Below, in pieces: positions 1-7,715 of a DNA stretch of 64,000 nucleotides. The stretch spans positions 434,001 to 498,000 of the forward strand of contig NZ_JAPEPZ010000002.1 in assembly GCF_026339875.1 (NCBI RefSeq), in the 5' to 3' direction. The notes beneath the pieces are model-generated. The model saw nothing but the letters and a program-made list of their open reading frames with translations, ran no database searches and was not told the DNA's origin. A program made the translations under genes and the position numbers. This DNA is from Streptomyces sp. NBC_01571. Lineage in GTDB: Bacteria; Actinomycetota; Actinomycetes; Streptomycetales; Streptomycetaceae. The first letter of the stretch is position 1; each line of letters starts with the position of its first letter.

Positions 1-39
1 CTGGTGATGGTCAACAACAAGCCCTATCCACTGCCGTGA
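1..39 (+). CDS. C-terminal end of an upstream CIS gene (partial)
   Basis: The first 12 codons read LVMVNNKPYPLP and end in TGA at 37-39, in phase with a gene that starts outside the window. The stop overlaps an ATG, as at every other junction of this operon. In Streptomyces contractile injection clusters the gene before the gp25-like baseplate protein is normally the spike/baseplate protein V or a PAAR-type tip. That is the likely identity here, but 12 residues cannot prove it. Confidence 0.5.
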   Translation: MVMVNNKPYPLP

Positions 40-80
40 TGGCCGCGAAGTTCGTCAGGAAAAGGCGGGTGTCCCTCTGA
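39..80 (+). CDS. Possible 13-codon coupling minigene
   Basis: An ATG at 39 overlaps the upstream stop (TGATG) and opens a 13-residue basic ORF, MAAKFVRKRRVSL. Its TGA at 78-80 overlaps the ATG of the gp25-like gene, again as TGATG. It fills exactly the gap between two genes and could keep ribosomes running through the junction. It could equally be chance, or the ancestral start or stop of a neighbour may have moved. No function is inferred from the peptide. Confidence 0.25.
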   Translation: MAAKFVRKRRVSL

Positions 81-520
81 TGGCCGAGCAGTTCGTCGGA
101 TCCGGCTGGGCGTTCCCCATGCGCATCGGTCCCACCGGAGGCATCGCGCTGGTCAGCGGGGAGCGGGAGATCGAGGAGGCCATCCGGCTTGTGCTGGCCA
201 CGGCGCCGGGTGAGCGGCCGATGCGGCCCGAGTTCGGCTGCGCCATCCACGACCTGGTGTTCTCCCCGGTCAACGAGGCGACGGCGGGGCGCATCCAGCA
301 CGAGGTGTACACCACCCTGGACCGCTGGGAGCCGCGGATCGAGGTCAACGACGTCGAGGTGACGGCCGGAGCGGACCAGGGCGTGCTCTTCATCGACGTG
401 CGCTATTCGATCCGTGGCACCAACAACCCCCGCAGTCTGGTCTTTCCGTTCTACGTCATTCCCTCCCACGAGGATCCCGACGCCACGGGCTCGGGCAACT
501 CCCTTGAAAGCGACCGCTGA
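80..520 (+). CDS. GPW/gp25-family baseplate wedge protein of a contractile injection system
   Basis: This 146-residue protein belongs to the GPW/gp25 family, the lysozyme-like T4 gp25 homologues that link the baseplate to the sheath in contractile tails. The family motif is visible around residues 33-53: an AI-x3-L helix followed by TAPGERPMRPEFG. Length is normal for the family. The ATG at 80 overlaps the preceding stop, and the gene's stop at 518-520 overlaps the next ATG, so it is translationally coupled on both sides. Followed by baseplate J and tail protein I, it forms the standard actinobacterial CIS baseplate block. Such particles are assembled in the cytoplasm. Confidence 0.9.
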   Translation: MAEQFVGSGWAFPMRIGPTGGIALVSGEREIEEAIRLVLATAPGERPMRPEFGCAIHDLVFSPVNEATAGRIQHEVYTTLDRWEPRIEVNDVEVTAGADQGVLFIDVRYSIRGTNNPRSLVFPFYVIPSHEDPDATGSGNSLESDR

Positions 521-2478
521 TGGCACTGCCTTCCCCGAATCTCGACGACCGCCGCTTCCAGCAGTTCGTCGACGACGCCAAGCGCTACATCCAGCAGCGC
601 GCCCCCGAATGGACCGACCACAACGTGTCGGACCCCGGCGTCACCCTCGTGGAGACGGTCGCCCACATGGCCGACCAGATCGTCTACCGGCTCAACCGGG
701 TCCCGGAGAAGAACCATCTGGCCTTCCTGGATCTCGTGGGCATCACGCTCTTCCCGCCCTCGGCCGCCCGCACCGACGTCACCTTCTGGCTGTCCGCGCC
801 GCAGGAGGAGCCGATCGTGCTGCCCGTCGGCACCGAGGCCGCGACGCTGCGCACGGAGAGCGAGGAGGCCGTCGTCTTCGCGACCGAGCGTGAACTCACC
901 GTCGTACCCACCGCGTTGCGTCATCTCGTGGTGCAGCACAGCGGGCTTCCGGTCACCGACCGGACGGCCGACCTCGCCGAGGGCAAGGACGTGCTGTGCT
1001 TCGCGGAGGCGCCCGGTCCCGGTGACTGCATGCTCTTCGGCCTCACCACGGCCGTACCGCACTGCGCGGTGGCCCTGGAGCTCGACAGCCGGGTCGACGG
1101 TGTCGGTGTCGACCCGCGCCAGCCGCCCCTGGCCTGGGAGGCGTGGACCGAGGACGGCTGGACCGCCTGCGAGGTCGACCGCGACGGCACCGGCGGTCTG
1201 AACCGGCCCGGTGACGTCGTCCTGCACGTCCCCGGCGGCCACACGCTCTCCCGCACCGGCGGCCAGGAGGCGGGCTGGCTGCGCTGCCGGGTCACCGAGC
1301 CCCTGCCCGGCCAGCCCTTCTACACCACCTCGCCGACCGTCCAGGCCGCGGAGGCGTTCACACTCGGCGGCACCACGTCGGCGATCCACGCCGAGACGGT
1401 CCGGGACGAGGCGCTCGGCGAGTCCACCGGGCTGCCCGGACAGCGGATGCGGCTCGTCCACTTCCCCGTCGTCGGAGACACCCCGCCGGTCCTGCTGCAG
1501 ACGGCCGAGCGCGACGGCTGGACCGACTGGGACGTCGTCCCGCACTTCGCCGCGTCCGGCCCCGACGACCGGCACATCGCCCTGGACGCGGCCACCGGCG
1601 AGATCTCCTTCGGGCCCGCCGTCCGCGAGCCCGACGGCACGCTCCGCCAGTACGGGTCGGTGGCGCCCAAGGGCGCCGTGATCCGCGCCCGCCGCTACCG
1701 GACCGGCGGCGGCCGGGCCGGCAACGTGGCCCGCGGCGCGGTCCAGGTGCTGCGCAGCTCGGTGCCGTACGTCGCGGAGGTCGTCAACCGGGAGGCGGCG
1801 CGCGGGGGCGTCGACGGCGAGACCGTCGCCGAGGCGAAGACCCGGGCGCCGATCACCCTGCGGGCCCAGGAGCGGGCGGTGACCCTGCGCGACTACGAGG
1901 AACTCGCCCGGCGCGCCGCGCCCGAGACCGCCCGTATCACCTGTCTGGAGGGCGACGAGGGCGAGCACGGCGCCTACGCGGTCCGCGTCCTGGTCGTCCC
2001 GCAGGCGGTGCCGGACCCCGGCGGACGGCTGCGCTTCGAGCAACTCGTGCCCGGGGACGCCCTGTTGCAGCGCATCACCCGCTATCTCGACGAGCGGCGG
2101 CTGATCGGCACCCGGCTCGCGGTCGGCCCGCCCTTCTACCAGGGCGTCACCGTGGTGGCCACCGTGCACGCCTTCCGCGGGGTCGACACCGATCGGGTCC
2201 GCCGCCAGGCGCACGACGCGCTCTACCGCCACCTCGATCCGCTCACCGGCGGTGCGAACGGCACCGGCTGGCCCTTCGGCCGCCCCGTGCAGTCGGGCGA
2301 GGTCTTCGCGGTGCTGCAGCGGGTCCCCGGCGTCGAACTCGTCGACGCCGTGCAACTCCACCCCGCCGACCCGCTGACGGGCAAGCGCGGCGACCCGACC
2401 GACCGGATCGATCTCGAAGCCCCTTCCCTGGTCTTCTCGTTCGACCACCGGGTACGCGTCATCGGCGACGGTTCATGA
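520..2478 (+). CDS. Putative baseplate assembly protein (baseplate J / gp6-like)
   Basis: This 652-residue protein resembles the long baseplate J-like proteins of eCIS/CIS clusters, structural relatives of T4 gp6 that build the baseplate wedge ring. The N-terminus has the family's DDRRFQQFVDDAKR start and the segment DHNVSDPGVTLVET. The C-terminal third has the J-domain features: RAPITLRAQERAVTLRDYEE near residue 445, and the LVDAVQL strand near the end. The start overlaps the gp25 stop (TGATG), and the stop overlaps the next start (ATGA). Position and length fit a core structural gene with no sign of damage. Confidence 0.9.
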   Translation: MALPSPNLDDRRFQQFVDDAKRYIQQRAPEWTDHNVSDPGVTLVETVAHMADQIVYRLNRVPEKNHLAFLDLVGITLFPPSAARTDVTFWLSAPQEEPIVLPVGTEAATLRTESEEAVVFATERELTVVPTALRHLVVQHSGLPVTDRTADLAEGKDVLCFAEAPGPGDCMLFGLTTAVPHCAVALELDSRVDGVGVDPRQPPLAWEAWTEDGWTACEVDRDGTGGLNRPGDVVLHVPGGHTLSRTGGQEAGWLRCRVTEPLPGQPFYTTSPTVQAAEAFTLGGTTSAIHAETVRDEALGESTGLPGQRMRLVHFPVVGDTPPVLLQTAERDGWTDWDVVPHFAASGPDDRHIALDAATGEISFGPAVREPDGTLRQYGSVAPKGAVIRARRYRTGGGRAGNVARGAVQVLRSSVPYVAEVVNREAARGGVDGETVAEAKTRAPITLRAQERAVTLRDYEELARRAAPETARITCLEGDEGEHGAYAVRVLVVPQAVPDPGGRLRFEQLVPGDALLQRITRYLDERRLIGTRLAVGPPFYQGVTVVATVHAFRGVDTDRVRRQAHDALYRHLDPLTGGANGTGWPFGRPVQSGEVFAVLQRVPGVELVDAVQLHPADPLTGKRGDPTDRIDLEAPSLVFSFDHRVRVIGDGS

Positions 2479-3032
2479 GGGGCTCCATCGACGGCCTGGA
2501 GTCCTCGGCGCCGATCGGCGCGATGCTCCCCGCGGTCTTCGCCGACGACGACCTCGCGCTGCGTTTCGTCGCGGGCCTCGACGAGGTCGTGGCACCGATC
2601 CTGCTCGCCCTCGACTGTCTGCACAGCTACTTCGACCCTGCGCTCGCGCCGGCCGACTTCGCCCGCTGGCTCGGCACCTGGGTCGGCGCCGAGATCGACG
2701 GCTCGGAGCCGGACGCCCGGCTGCGCGCGGCCGTCGCCGCCGCCGCGTATCTGCACCGGGTACGCGGCACCCGTCGCGGTCTGGCCGAAGCGGTGCGGCT
2801 CGCCTTCGGCGCCGAGCCGGAGATCACCGAGAGCGGCGCCGCCGCCTGGGATCCCCGCCCGCTCGGCCCGGTCCCCGGCGACCGCCGCCCCCGGCTGCAC
2901 GTCACTCTGCGGCTGCCCGATCCGACACCGGCGGACGAGTACCGGCTGGAGAGCCTCGTGGCGGCCGCCCGCCCCGCCCACATGCCCTACACGGTCCAGG
3001 TGACCGCCGCCGAAAGGATCCCCGAGAGATGA
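2475..3032 (+). CDS. Phage tail protein I-like baseplate component
   Basis: This 185-residue protein resembles the tail protein I (P2 gpI-like) family, which joins the J-like protein in the outer baseplate. Visible features are ARWLGTWVGAEIDG in the middle, an RVRGTRRGLAEAV helix around residues 94-106 and a C-terminal RPAHMPYTVQV strand, all typical of the actinobacterial CIS version. It starts four bases before the end of the J-like gene (ATGA) and ends four bases into the next gene, so the four genes are probably one translationally coupled unit. Confidence 0.87.
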   Translation: MRGSIDGLESSAPIGAMLPAVFADDDLALRFVAGLDEVVAPILLALDCLHSYFDPALAPADFARWLGTWVGAEIDGSEPDARLRAAVAAAAYLHRVRGTRRGLAEAVRLAFGAEPEITESGAAAWDPRPLGPVPGDRRPRLHVTLRLPDPTPADEYRLESLVAAARPAHMPYTVQVTAAERIPER

Positions 3033-4618
3033 CCACCCAGACCCCAGGCACCGAACCCGGGCGTGCCCCCGCCTGTGCCGAATGCGGCACTCGGGCGGTG
3101 CCAGGTCAGTCCTTCTGCGACGCCTGCGGCGCGGTGCTCGACTGGGCCGGGAATCCGGCCGCGCCGGCCGCCGCCCGGGCGACCGGTTCCCGGGCGGGGG
3201 CGGAGGCCCGGCACCCCGGCGCCGTGGCCACCGACGAGGCACCACCGGCCGGGGGCCCCCGGGGCGGACTGCCCAAGGCCTCCGACGCGTCCGGAGCCCC
3301 CGGGACGGCGGCAGGCGGCGCCGGGACCGCCCAGGACGAGCCGGGGTGGGTCGCGTTCCCCGTACCGGGCGCCGGTACGGGTACGGCGCTTACGGCCCAT
3401 GACACGGACGCCGGAACCGGCGGACGGCAGGCGGGCACGGGCGGCCCGGACCCCGTGGACGCGGACAAGGCCGACGCCGGCAACGGCAACAGCAACAGCA
3501 ACGGCGAGAACGTGCACCGCAGCGACGGGGCCTCGGACGGGACGGTCGGGGCGCGGGCCGTGGCGACCCCGGTCCACGGCGGCCCGGGTGGGGCGGACGA
3601 CGACGTCCCGCGCGCCCACCCCGCACTTCCGGAGGCCTCCCCGACGGCGGCCGTGGCGGAGCACGACGACGCCGCGGACACCGAGCCGCTGCCGTCCGCC
3701 GCCCCCGCGGTCTCCCGGGACTCGGCGGCCGAGCGCGCCAGGTCGCTGCTGGTGCCGGTGGCGGACCCGGAGGAACGTCCCGCGGCGCCTTCGGTGGCAC
3801 CCGTGCTGCCGGGCCTCCCCGTCGCGAACCGCCCGCAGGTCCGCGCCCCGGGTGGCGAGCACGGAGCGGAAGGGGGTGTGCCCTGTCCCTGGTGTGCCAC
3901 TCCCAACCGTCCGGACCGGCACTTCTGCGGCCGGTGTGCCCTGCCCATGGCCGGCGAACGGCCGGCCCCGGGGCGGCTGCCCTGGTGGCGGCGGCTGCTC
4001 AACTCCCGTAACGGGCAGACGCCGTGGGCCGGCGACCGGCCCCGTCTGCGGCGCGGCTTCGGACGCGTCATGAACTGGGTGGTCGGCGCGGTCGTGCTCA
4101 CTCTGGTGGTGGTCGCCGCGATGAACACAGGTACGGCGGTGCAGGCCGTGAAGGACCACTTCGCCAAGCGGGCCCCGATCGGGCCCGACAGCTACAAGGC
4201 GTCCCGTTCCTTCCCCGGTCACGGCGCCGGTCTCGCCTTCGACAAACTCAACAACACCTGGTGGGGACCGGGCGTCTCGCAGTCCGGGGACGGCGAGTGG
4301 CTGGAGGCCCGCTTCGCGCAGCCGACCAGGCTCCTGGACCTGGTCATCACCCCGGGCGTCTCCACCCGCGCGGACCAGCTCTCCCAGTCGGCGCTGCCGC
4401 ACCGCATCGAAGCGCGCGTCACCACCGCGAACGGCAGGACCAGCACCCGCTTCCTCACCCTCGACCAGGGCGCGGGCGGCCAGAGCCGCAAGTTCCGCGC
4501 GGGTGATGTCACCGCGGTCCGCTTCATCATCCGCTCGGCGTACGGCGCCGCCGCCTCCAAGCAGGTCTCCATAGCGGAGATCGAGTTCTTCGGCCCGTCG
4601 AGCTCCAACGGCTCCTAG
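3029..4618 (+). CDS. Zinc-ribbon, single-pass membrane protein with discoidin-like C-terminus; possible CIS membrane adaptor
   Basis: This is a 529-residue last gene of the CIS operon, coupled by ATGA to the tail I gene. It has an N-terminal zinc ribbon (CAEC at 16-19, CDAC at 30-33), a long low-complexity linker rich in Ala, Gly, Pro and Asp, and a second zinc ribbon near residue 285 (CPWC then CGRC). A hydrophobic segment near residues 348-368 (VVGAVVLTLVVVAAM) follows, then a roughly 150-residue C-terminal domain with discoidin/F5-8C-like character, such as NNTWWGPG and VRFIIRSAYG. The predicted topology is cytoplasmic ribbons, one membrane span and an external sugar- or surface-binding-like domain. 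A membrane protein (CisA) has been described as docking the Streptomyces CIS. Whether this is its orthologue is inference from position and architecture. Confidence 0.75.
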   Translation: MTTQTPGTEPGRAPACAECGTRAVPGQSFCDACGAVLDWAGNPAAPAAARATGSRAGAEARHPGAVATDEAPPAGGPRGGLPKASDASGAPGTAAGGAGTAQDEPGWVAFPVPGAGTGTALTAHDTDAGTGGRQAGTGGPDPVDADKADAGNGNSNSNGENVHRSDGASDGTVGARAVATPVHGGPGGADDDVPRAHPALPEASPTAAVAEHDDAADTEPLPSAAPAVSRDSAAERARSLLVPVADPEERPAAPSVAPVLPGLPVANRPQVRAPGGEHGAEGGVPCPWCATPNRPDRHFCGRCALPMAGERPAPGRLPWWRRLLNSRNGQTPWAGDRPRLRRGFGRVMNWVVGAVVLTLVVVAAMNTGTAVQAVKDHFAKRAPIGPDSYKASRSFPGHGAGLAFDKLNNTWWGPGVSQSGDGEWLEARFAQPTRLLDLVITPGVSTRADQLSQSALPHRIEARVTTANGRTSTRFLTLDQGAGGQSRKFRAGDVTAVRFIIRSAYGAAASKQVSIAEIEFFGPSSSNGS

Positions 4619-4651
4619 GGGCGCCCCGAAAGGGGCCTCCCGACCAAGTAC

Positions 4652-4694
4652 CAGGGGGACGTCCCCGGCCTTCGGGCCGAGGGCCGTCCCCCTG
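4652..4694 (+). terminator. Hairpin terminator of the CIS operon
   Basis: A perfect 9-bp stem (CAGGGGGAC at 4652-4660 with its complement at 4686-4694) encloses an inner GGCC-TTCG-GGCC stem-loop at 4667-4678. A smaller gcccc-gaaa-ggggc hairpin at 4623-4636 lies just after the stop codon. There is no long U-tract, as is usual in Streptomyces. Confidence 0.8.
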
Positions 4695-4814
4695 AACGTG
4701 CCACTCCGTGGTCGAGTTCTTCCGGTTCTGGCCGAACTGGGAGGATGACTCCCGTGAAGTCGCCGCGGCCTTACCGTAGAGGCACGGCACCAGACACGAG
4801 GAGAAGCGCCACCC

Positions 4815-5054
4815 GTGCACGAAGCACCGATCTACGCCCAACTGATCTCCGAACGCGGCGACATACCGCTTCAGGTCCGCAACGAGGCCCGCAGGATCCA
4901 ACGCGAACTCGAATGGATCCTCAACACGGATCCCTCCTCGGGCGGACTCCTCCCGAGGCCTCCCGGCGCTTCGGTCCCGAACGCGCGCCCGCTGCCTCCG
5001 TCCCTTCCACCTTCGCTTCCCCCGGGCAACAGCGCGACCGGCTGGCTCAGCTGA
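4815..5054 (+). CDS. Conserved small hypothetical protein
   Basis: This 79-residue protein has a GTG start and a GAGGAG ribosome-binding site about 10 bases upstream. The first half, HEAPIYAQLISERGDIPLQV followed by RNEARRIQRELEWIL, is an amphipathic helix pattern that I associate with small conserved Streptomyces proteins. The second half is Pro/Ser-rich and probably disordered. A longer ORF in another frame (4745-5185) overlaps it but is Arg/Pro-rich and looks like a shadow. Function is unknown. It stands alone between the CIS terminator and the convergent flotillin gene. Confidence 0.6.
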   Translation: MHEAPIYAQLISERGDIPLQVRNEARRIQRELEWILNTDPSSGGLLPRPPGASVPNARPLPPSLPPSLPPGNSATGWLS

Positions 5055-5270
5055 CGCTCCGCCGCATCACGCGGAAGCGCGCGCCGACGCCCGCGGCGCC
5101 CGGCGCTCCCCCGTCGCGGACATCCGTGGCGGCGGCCGCGTCGAAGGAGTCGGGAGTCGGCGCCCCGGGAGCCGTGCCACCGTGACGGCACTCGCCGCGT
5201 GACGCCGACGATGCCTCAGCTCGTCAACGTCACGCTGCCGAAGTCACGTTCCCGGGGCGGCACTTCGCGG

Positions 5271-6470
5271 TCAGCCCTTCGAAGACGAGCCGTCCTGCGG
5301 CTCGTTCCCGTCGGCGCCCTTTTCCGGCGTCCGCAGGTACCCCGGCAGCTCCAGCAGTGCCTCCGTCTTCTCCGAGCGGCCGTCGGAGTTGTTGCCGTTC
5401 AGGTTCTGACGGACCGAGTCCAGGATCGTCAGGCCCTGGGCGACCAGGCCTGCGGCGATCTCACCGAGACCGTCCGCGCCGTTCAGGACGTTGACGTTGG
5501 CACCCGCGAGACCGCCCGCGGCCTCCTTCACGATCAGCGGCAGCTGGTCGATCAGCATCCGGTCCAGCGCCACCCGGTCGTGCGAAGCCGCCGCCTCGGC
5601 CTGGATCTTCATGCGCTCCGCGTCGGCGATGGCGAGCACCTTGATCCGCTCGGCCTCCGCCTCGGCGGGCTTCACGATCTCGGCCACCAGCTGCTGCTGG
5701 CGCAACTGGGCCGCCTTCTGGGCCAGTTCGGTCTGTGCCGCGAGCACCTCCTGCTGTGCGTGGGCCTGCGCCAGCGGTCCGGCCTGGGCCGCCTGGGCCT
5801 GCGCGCGGTCCACCTCGGCCGAGTACTCCGCCCTCACTATCGCGGTCTGCCGGGCGTACTCGGCCTGGTTCCGCGCGGCCACCTGCTCGGCCTCGACCGA
5901 GGCCTGGGTGGCCTGGGCCTGCGCGATCTGCGCCTGGCGCTGGATGGCGGCCTTGTGCGGTGCGGACATGGCCTCGATGTAACCGGTGTCGCCGTCGTCG
6001 ATCGACTGGATCTGCAGCGAGTCCACGATCAGACCGATCTTGGCCATCTCGATCTTCGACGTGTCCAGGACCTCCGCGGCGAGCTTCTGCCGTTCGGTGA
6101 CGATCTCCTCGACCGTCATCGAGCCGATGATGGCGCGCAGATGACCGGCGAAGATCCGGCCGGTCAGCACCGACATCTGGTCCTGGTCGGACAGGAACCG
6201 CTGACCCGCGTTGATGATGCTCTCGTGGTCGTTGCCGACCTTGAACGCGATCACGGCGCGGACGTGCAGCGCGATTCCCTGCTTGGTCACACAGGTCTCG
6301 GTGACCTCCGCCTCACACATCGAAAGGGTGAGGAAACGGGTCTTGCGAAAAACCGGGAGCACGAATTTGCCGTGACCCGTCACCACGCGGAACGGCGCGC
6401 CCCCCAGTCCCCGCCTGCCGCCCGAGATCAGCATCGCCTCGTCGGGTGCGGGAACGCGGTAACCGAACAT
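5271..6470 (-). CDS. Flotillin/SPFH-domain protein
   Basis: This 399-residue membrane-associated SPFH (stomatin/prohibitin/flotillin/HflK) protein of the flotillin subtype is expected to organise membrane microdomains. The N-terminal half carries the SPFH core (FRVVTGHGKFVLPVF, then a TKQGIALHV strand). The C-terminal half is a long Ala/Gln/Glu-rich coiled coil with many AQAQATQA- and AEAERIKV-type segments, followed by a Gly/Asn-rich tail. The start is set at the ATG at 6470, which has AGGAG seven bases upstream; the open frame runs further upstream but looks non-coding. The upstream NfeD-like gene ends 11 bases before this start, so the pair is probably an operon. Confidence 0.9.
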   Translation of the reverse strand: MFGYRVPAPDEAMLISGGRRGLGGAPFRVVTGHGKFVLPVFRKTRFLTLSMCEAEVTETCVTKQGIALHVRAVIAFKVGNDHESIINAGQRFLSDQDQMSVLTGRIFAGHLRAIIGSMTVEEIVTERQKLAAEVLDTSKIEMAKIGLIVDSLQIQSIDDGDTGYIEAMSAPHKAAIQRQAQIAQAQATQASVEAEQVAARNQAEYARQTAIVRAEYSAEVDRAQAQAAQAGPLAQAHAQQEVLAAQTELAQKAAQLRQQQLVAEIVKPAEAEAERIKVLAIADAERMKIQAEAAASHDRVALDRMLIDQLPLIVKEAAGGLAGANVNVLNGADGLGEIAAGLVAQGLTILDSVRQNLNGNNSDGRSEKTEALLELPGYLRTPEKGADGNEPQDGSSSKG

Positions 6471-6481
6471 CGCTCTACTCC

Positions 6482-6733
6482 TTAACCGGCGTCGGCGGGA
6501 TCCCCGCCCAACGCGTCCAACGGATCGGCCCACTCGATGACGTCGACCTCACGGCATCCACGGGATTCGATCACAAGCACGATGACCCCGATCGGGAGGG
6601 GCTCCTGCGACCAGGCGAGGAAGGTCTCCGATCCACCTCTCACCCGCACCAGGATCTCGCCGGGACCGGCGGCTCCCCGCGTGCCGACGAGGAGCTCCCC
6701 GATACAGCCGACCACGGCCTCGTCCTGCACCAC
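6482..6733 (-). CDS. NfeD-like OB-fold small protein
   Basis: This 83-residue protein is encoded directly upstream of the flotillin gene; its TAA abuts the flotillin ribosome-binding site. The sequence VVGCIGELLVGTRGAAGPGE plus VRVRGGSETFLAWS and VIESRGCREVDV fits the beta-rich OB fold of NfeD C-terminal domains. Short NfeD-like proteins are commonly paired with flotillins and are thought to act in the same membrane complex. The GTG at 6733 is used as start; a GTG three bases further upstream is also possible. No membrane span is visible, unlike full-length NfeD. Confidence 0.75.
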   Translation of the reverse strand: MVQDEAVVGCIGELLVGTRGAAGPGEILVRVRGGSETFLAWSQEPLPIGVIVLVIESRGCREVDVIEWADPLDALGGDPADAG

Positions 6734-6836
6734 TACCGGCCGCCCCCAATCATTGTCGTTCTGCTTCCGACCTTAGACCTCCCCGCGTCGGACGCATACG
6801 CTTCGGCCGGTCCCCCGTGTCGTGGCCGGTGTGCGC

Positions 6837-7715
6837 TCAGCTCCTGGTGAACCGGTAGGTCTTGCTGTCGGTGAGTACGCAGAAGCCCGGCGACACGACG
6901 ATCACGCGCAGGGTGCCGGTGCGCCGGTCGTAGTCGGTGCCCTCCGACTCGAAACTGCCCGAGCAGGAGCTGCGCAGCGGGAGCTGGCGCAGGGCCGTGA
7001 CATGACCGGTCACGTCGGCGGAGCCGGGCTCGGCCGACAGGTCGATCTGCAGCAGGGGCTTGGTGATGCCGAAGAGCGCTCCCTCCGGGTCGTCGGAGGA
7101 GCACAGCAGCTGCGTCGACGTGACGAAGTCGCAGCCCTGCACGTCGCGTACGGCGTGGTCGAGGTTGATGGTGGAGGCCTGCGGGAGGTTCGCGGAGGGG
7201 GAGGTCGCGGGGTTCACGCCGGGGGTCGGGAAGACCAGCAGGCGGTTCATCGTGCCCCACTCGCCGGACACCATCCAGGAGCCGTTCGGCGAGATGGTGT
7301 CGAAGGAGTTGTTCAGCGCCTCCCCGGGGCTCAGGGCGTGGACGTACTCCGACCAGGCACCGCCCGGTGCCTGCACCCGGAACATCTTGGCGCTGCCGGA
7401 GTCCGCCTGGTACGGCTCCACGTAGTAGCCGTTGTACGAGGCGTCGGGGTCGCCCACGTGGTTCCAGCCGCGGACGGTGAGGTCGAACGGGATTGTGCCG
7501 ATCCCCGTGTACCGGTTGGGGCTGCCGGCCGGGACCTCGACCGAGGCGAGTCCCTGGCTCTCGGTCAGCGGATCGGCGCGGTCGGAACCGACCTCGTTCC
7601 AGGTGTCCGCGGCCGCGGCGGGAGCGGTGGCGGCGACCGAGAGGGCGGCGGCCGTGGCGAGGGTGACAAGACCGGCCAGAACGGCGTGACAACGTTGCCG
7701 GGCGGGCATGCGCAT
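6837..7715 (-). CDS. Secreted hypothetical protein
   Basis: This 292-residue protein has a clear Sec signal peptide: basic MRMPARQR, the hydrophobic core VLAGLVTLATAAALSVA, and an AAAA-type cleavage region near residue 36. The start at ATG 7715 is supported by a GAGGAG site upstream. The mature part is rich in beta-like segments and has four Cys in its second half (QGCDF, LLCSS, SSCSGS, GFCVL), which may form two disulphides. I do not recognise a domain. The gene is transcribed alone toward the NfeD/flotillin pair. Confidence 0.8.
   Translation of the reverse strand: MRMPARQRCHAVLAGLVTLATAAALSVAATAPAAAADTWNEVGSDRADPLTESQGLASVEVPAGSPNRYTGIGTIPFDLTVRGWNHVGDPDASYNGYYVEPYQADSGSAKMFRVQAPGGAWSEYVHALSPGEALNNSFDTISPNGSWMVSGEWGTMNRLLVFPTPGVNPATSPSANLPQASTINLDHAVRDVQGCDFVTSTQLLCSSDDPEGALFGITKPLLQIDLSAEPGSADVTGHVTALRQLPLRSSCSGSFESEGTDYDRRTGTLRVIVVSPGFCVLTDSKTYRFTRS

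Noticed and set aside
451-2448. Very long minus-strand ORF opposite the baseplate J gene
   Set aside because: It is the antisense shadow of a well-supported high-GC gene; its product is Arg/Gly/Val-rich without motifs.
4745-5185. 146-codon plus-strand ORF overlapping the 79-residue protein
   Set aside because: Its product is Arg/Pro/Thr-rich and has no ribosome-binding site, whereas the 79-residue frame has both a good site and a helix-like conserved pattern.
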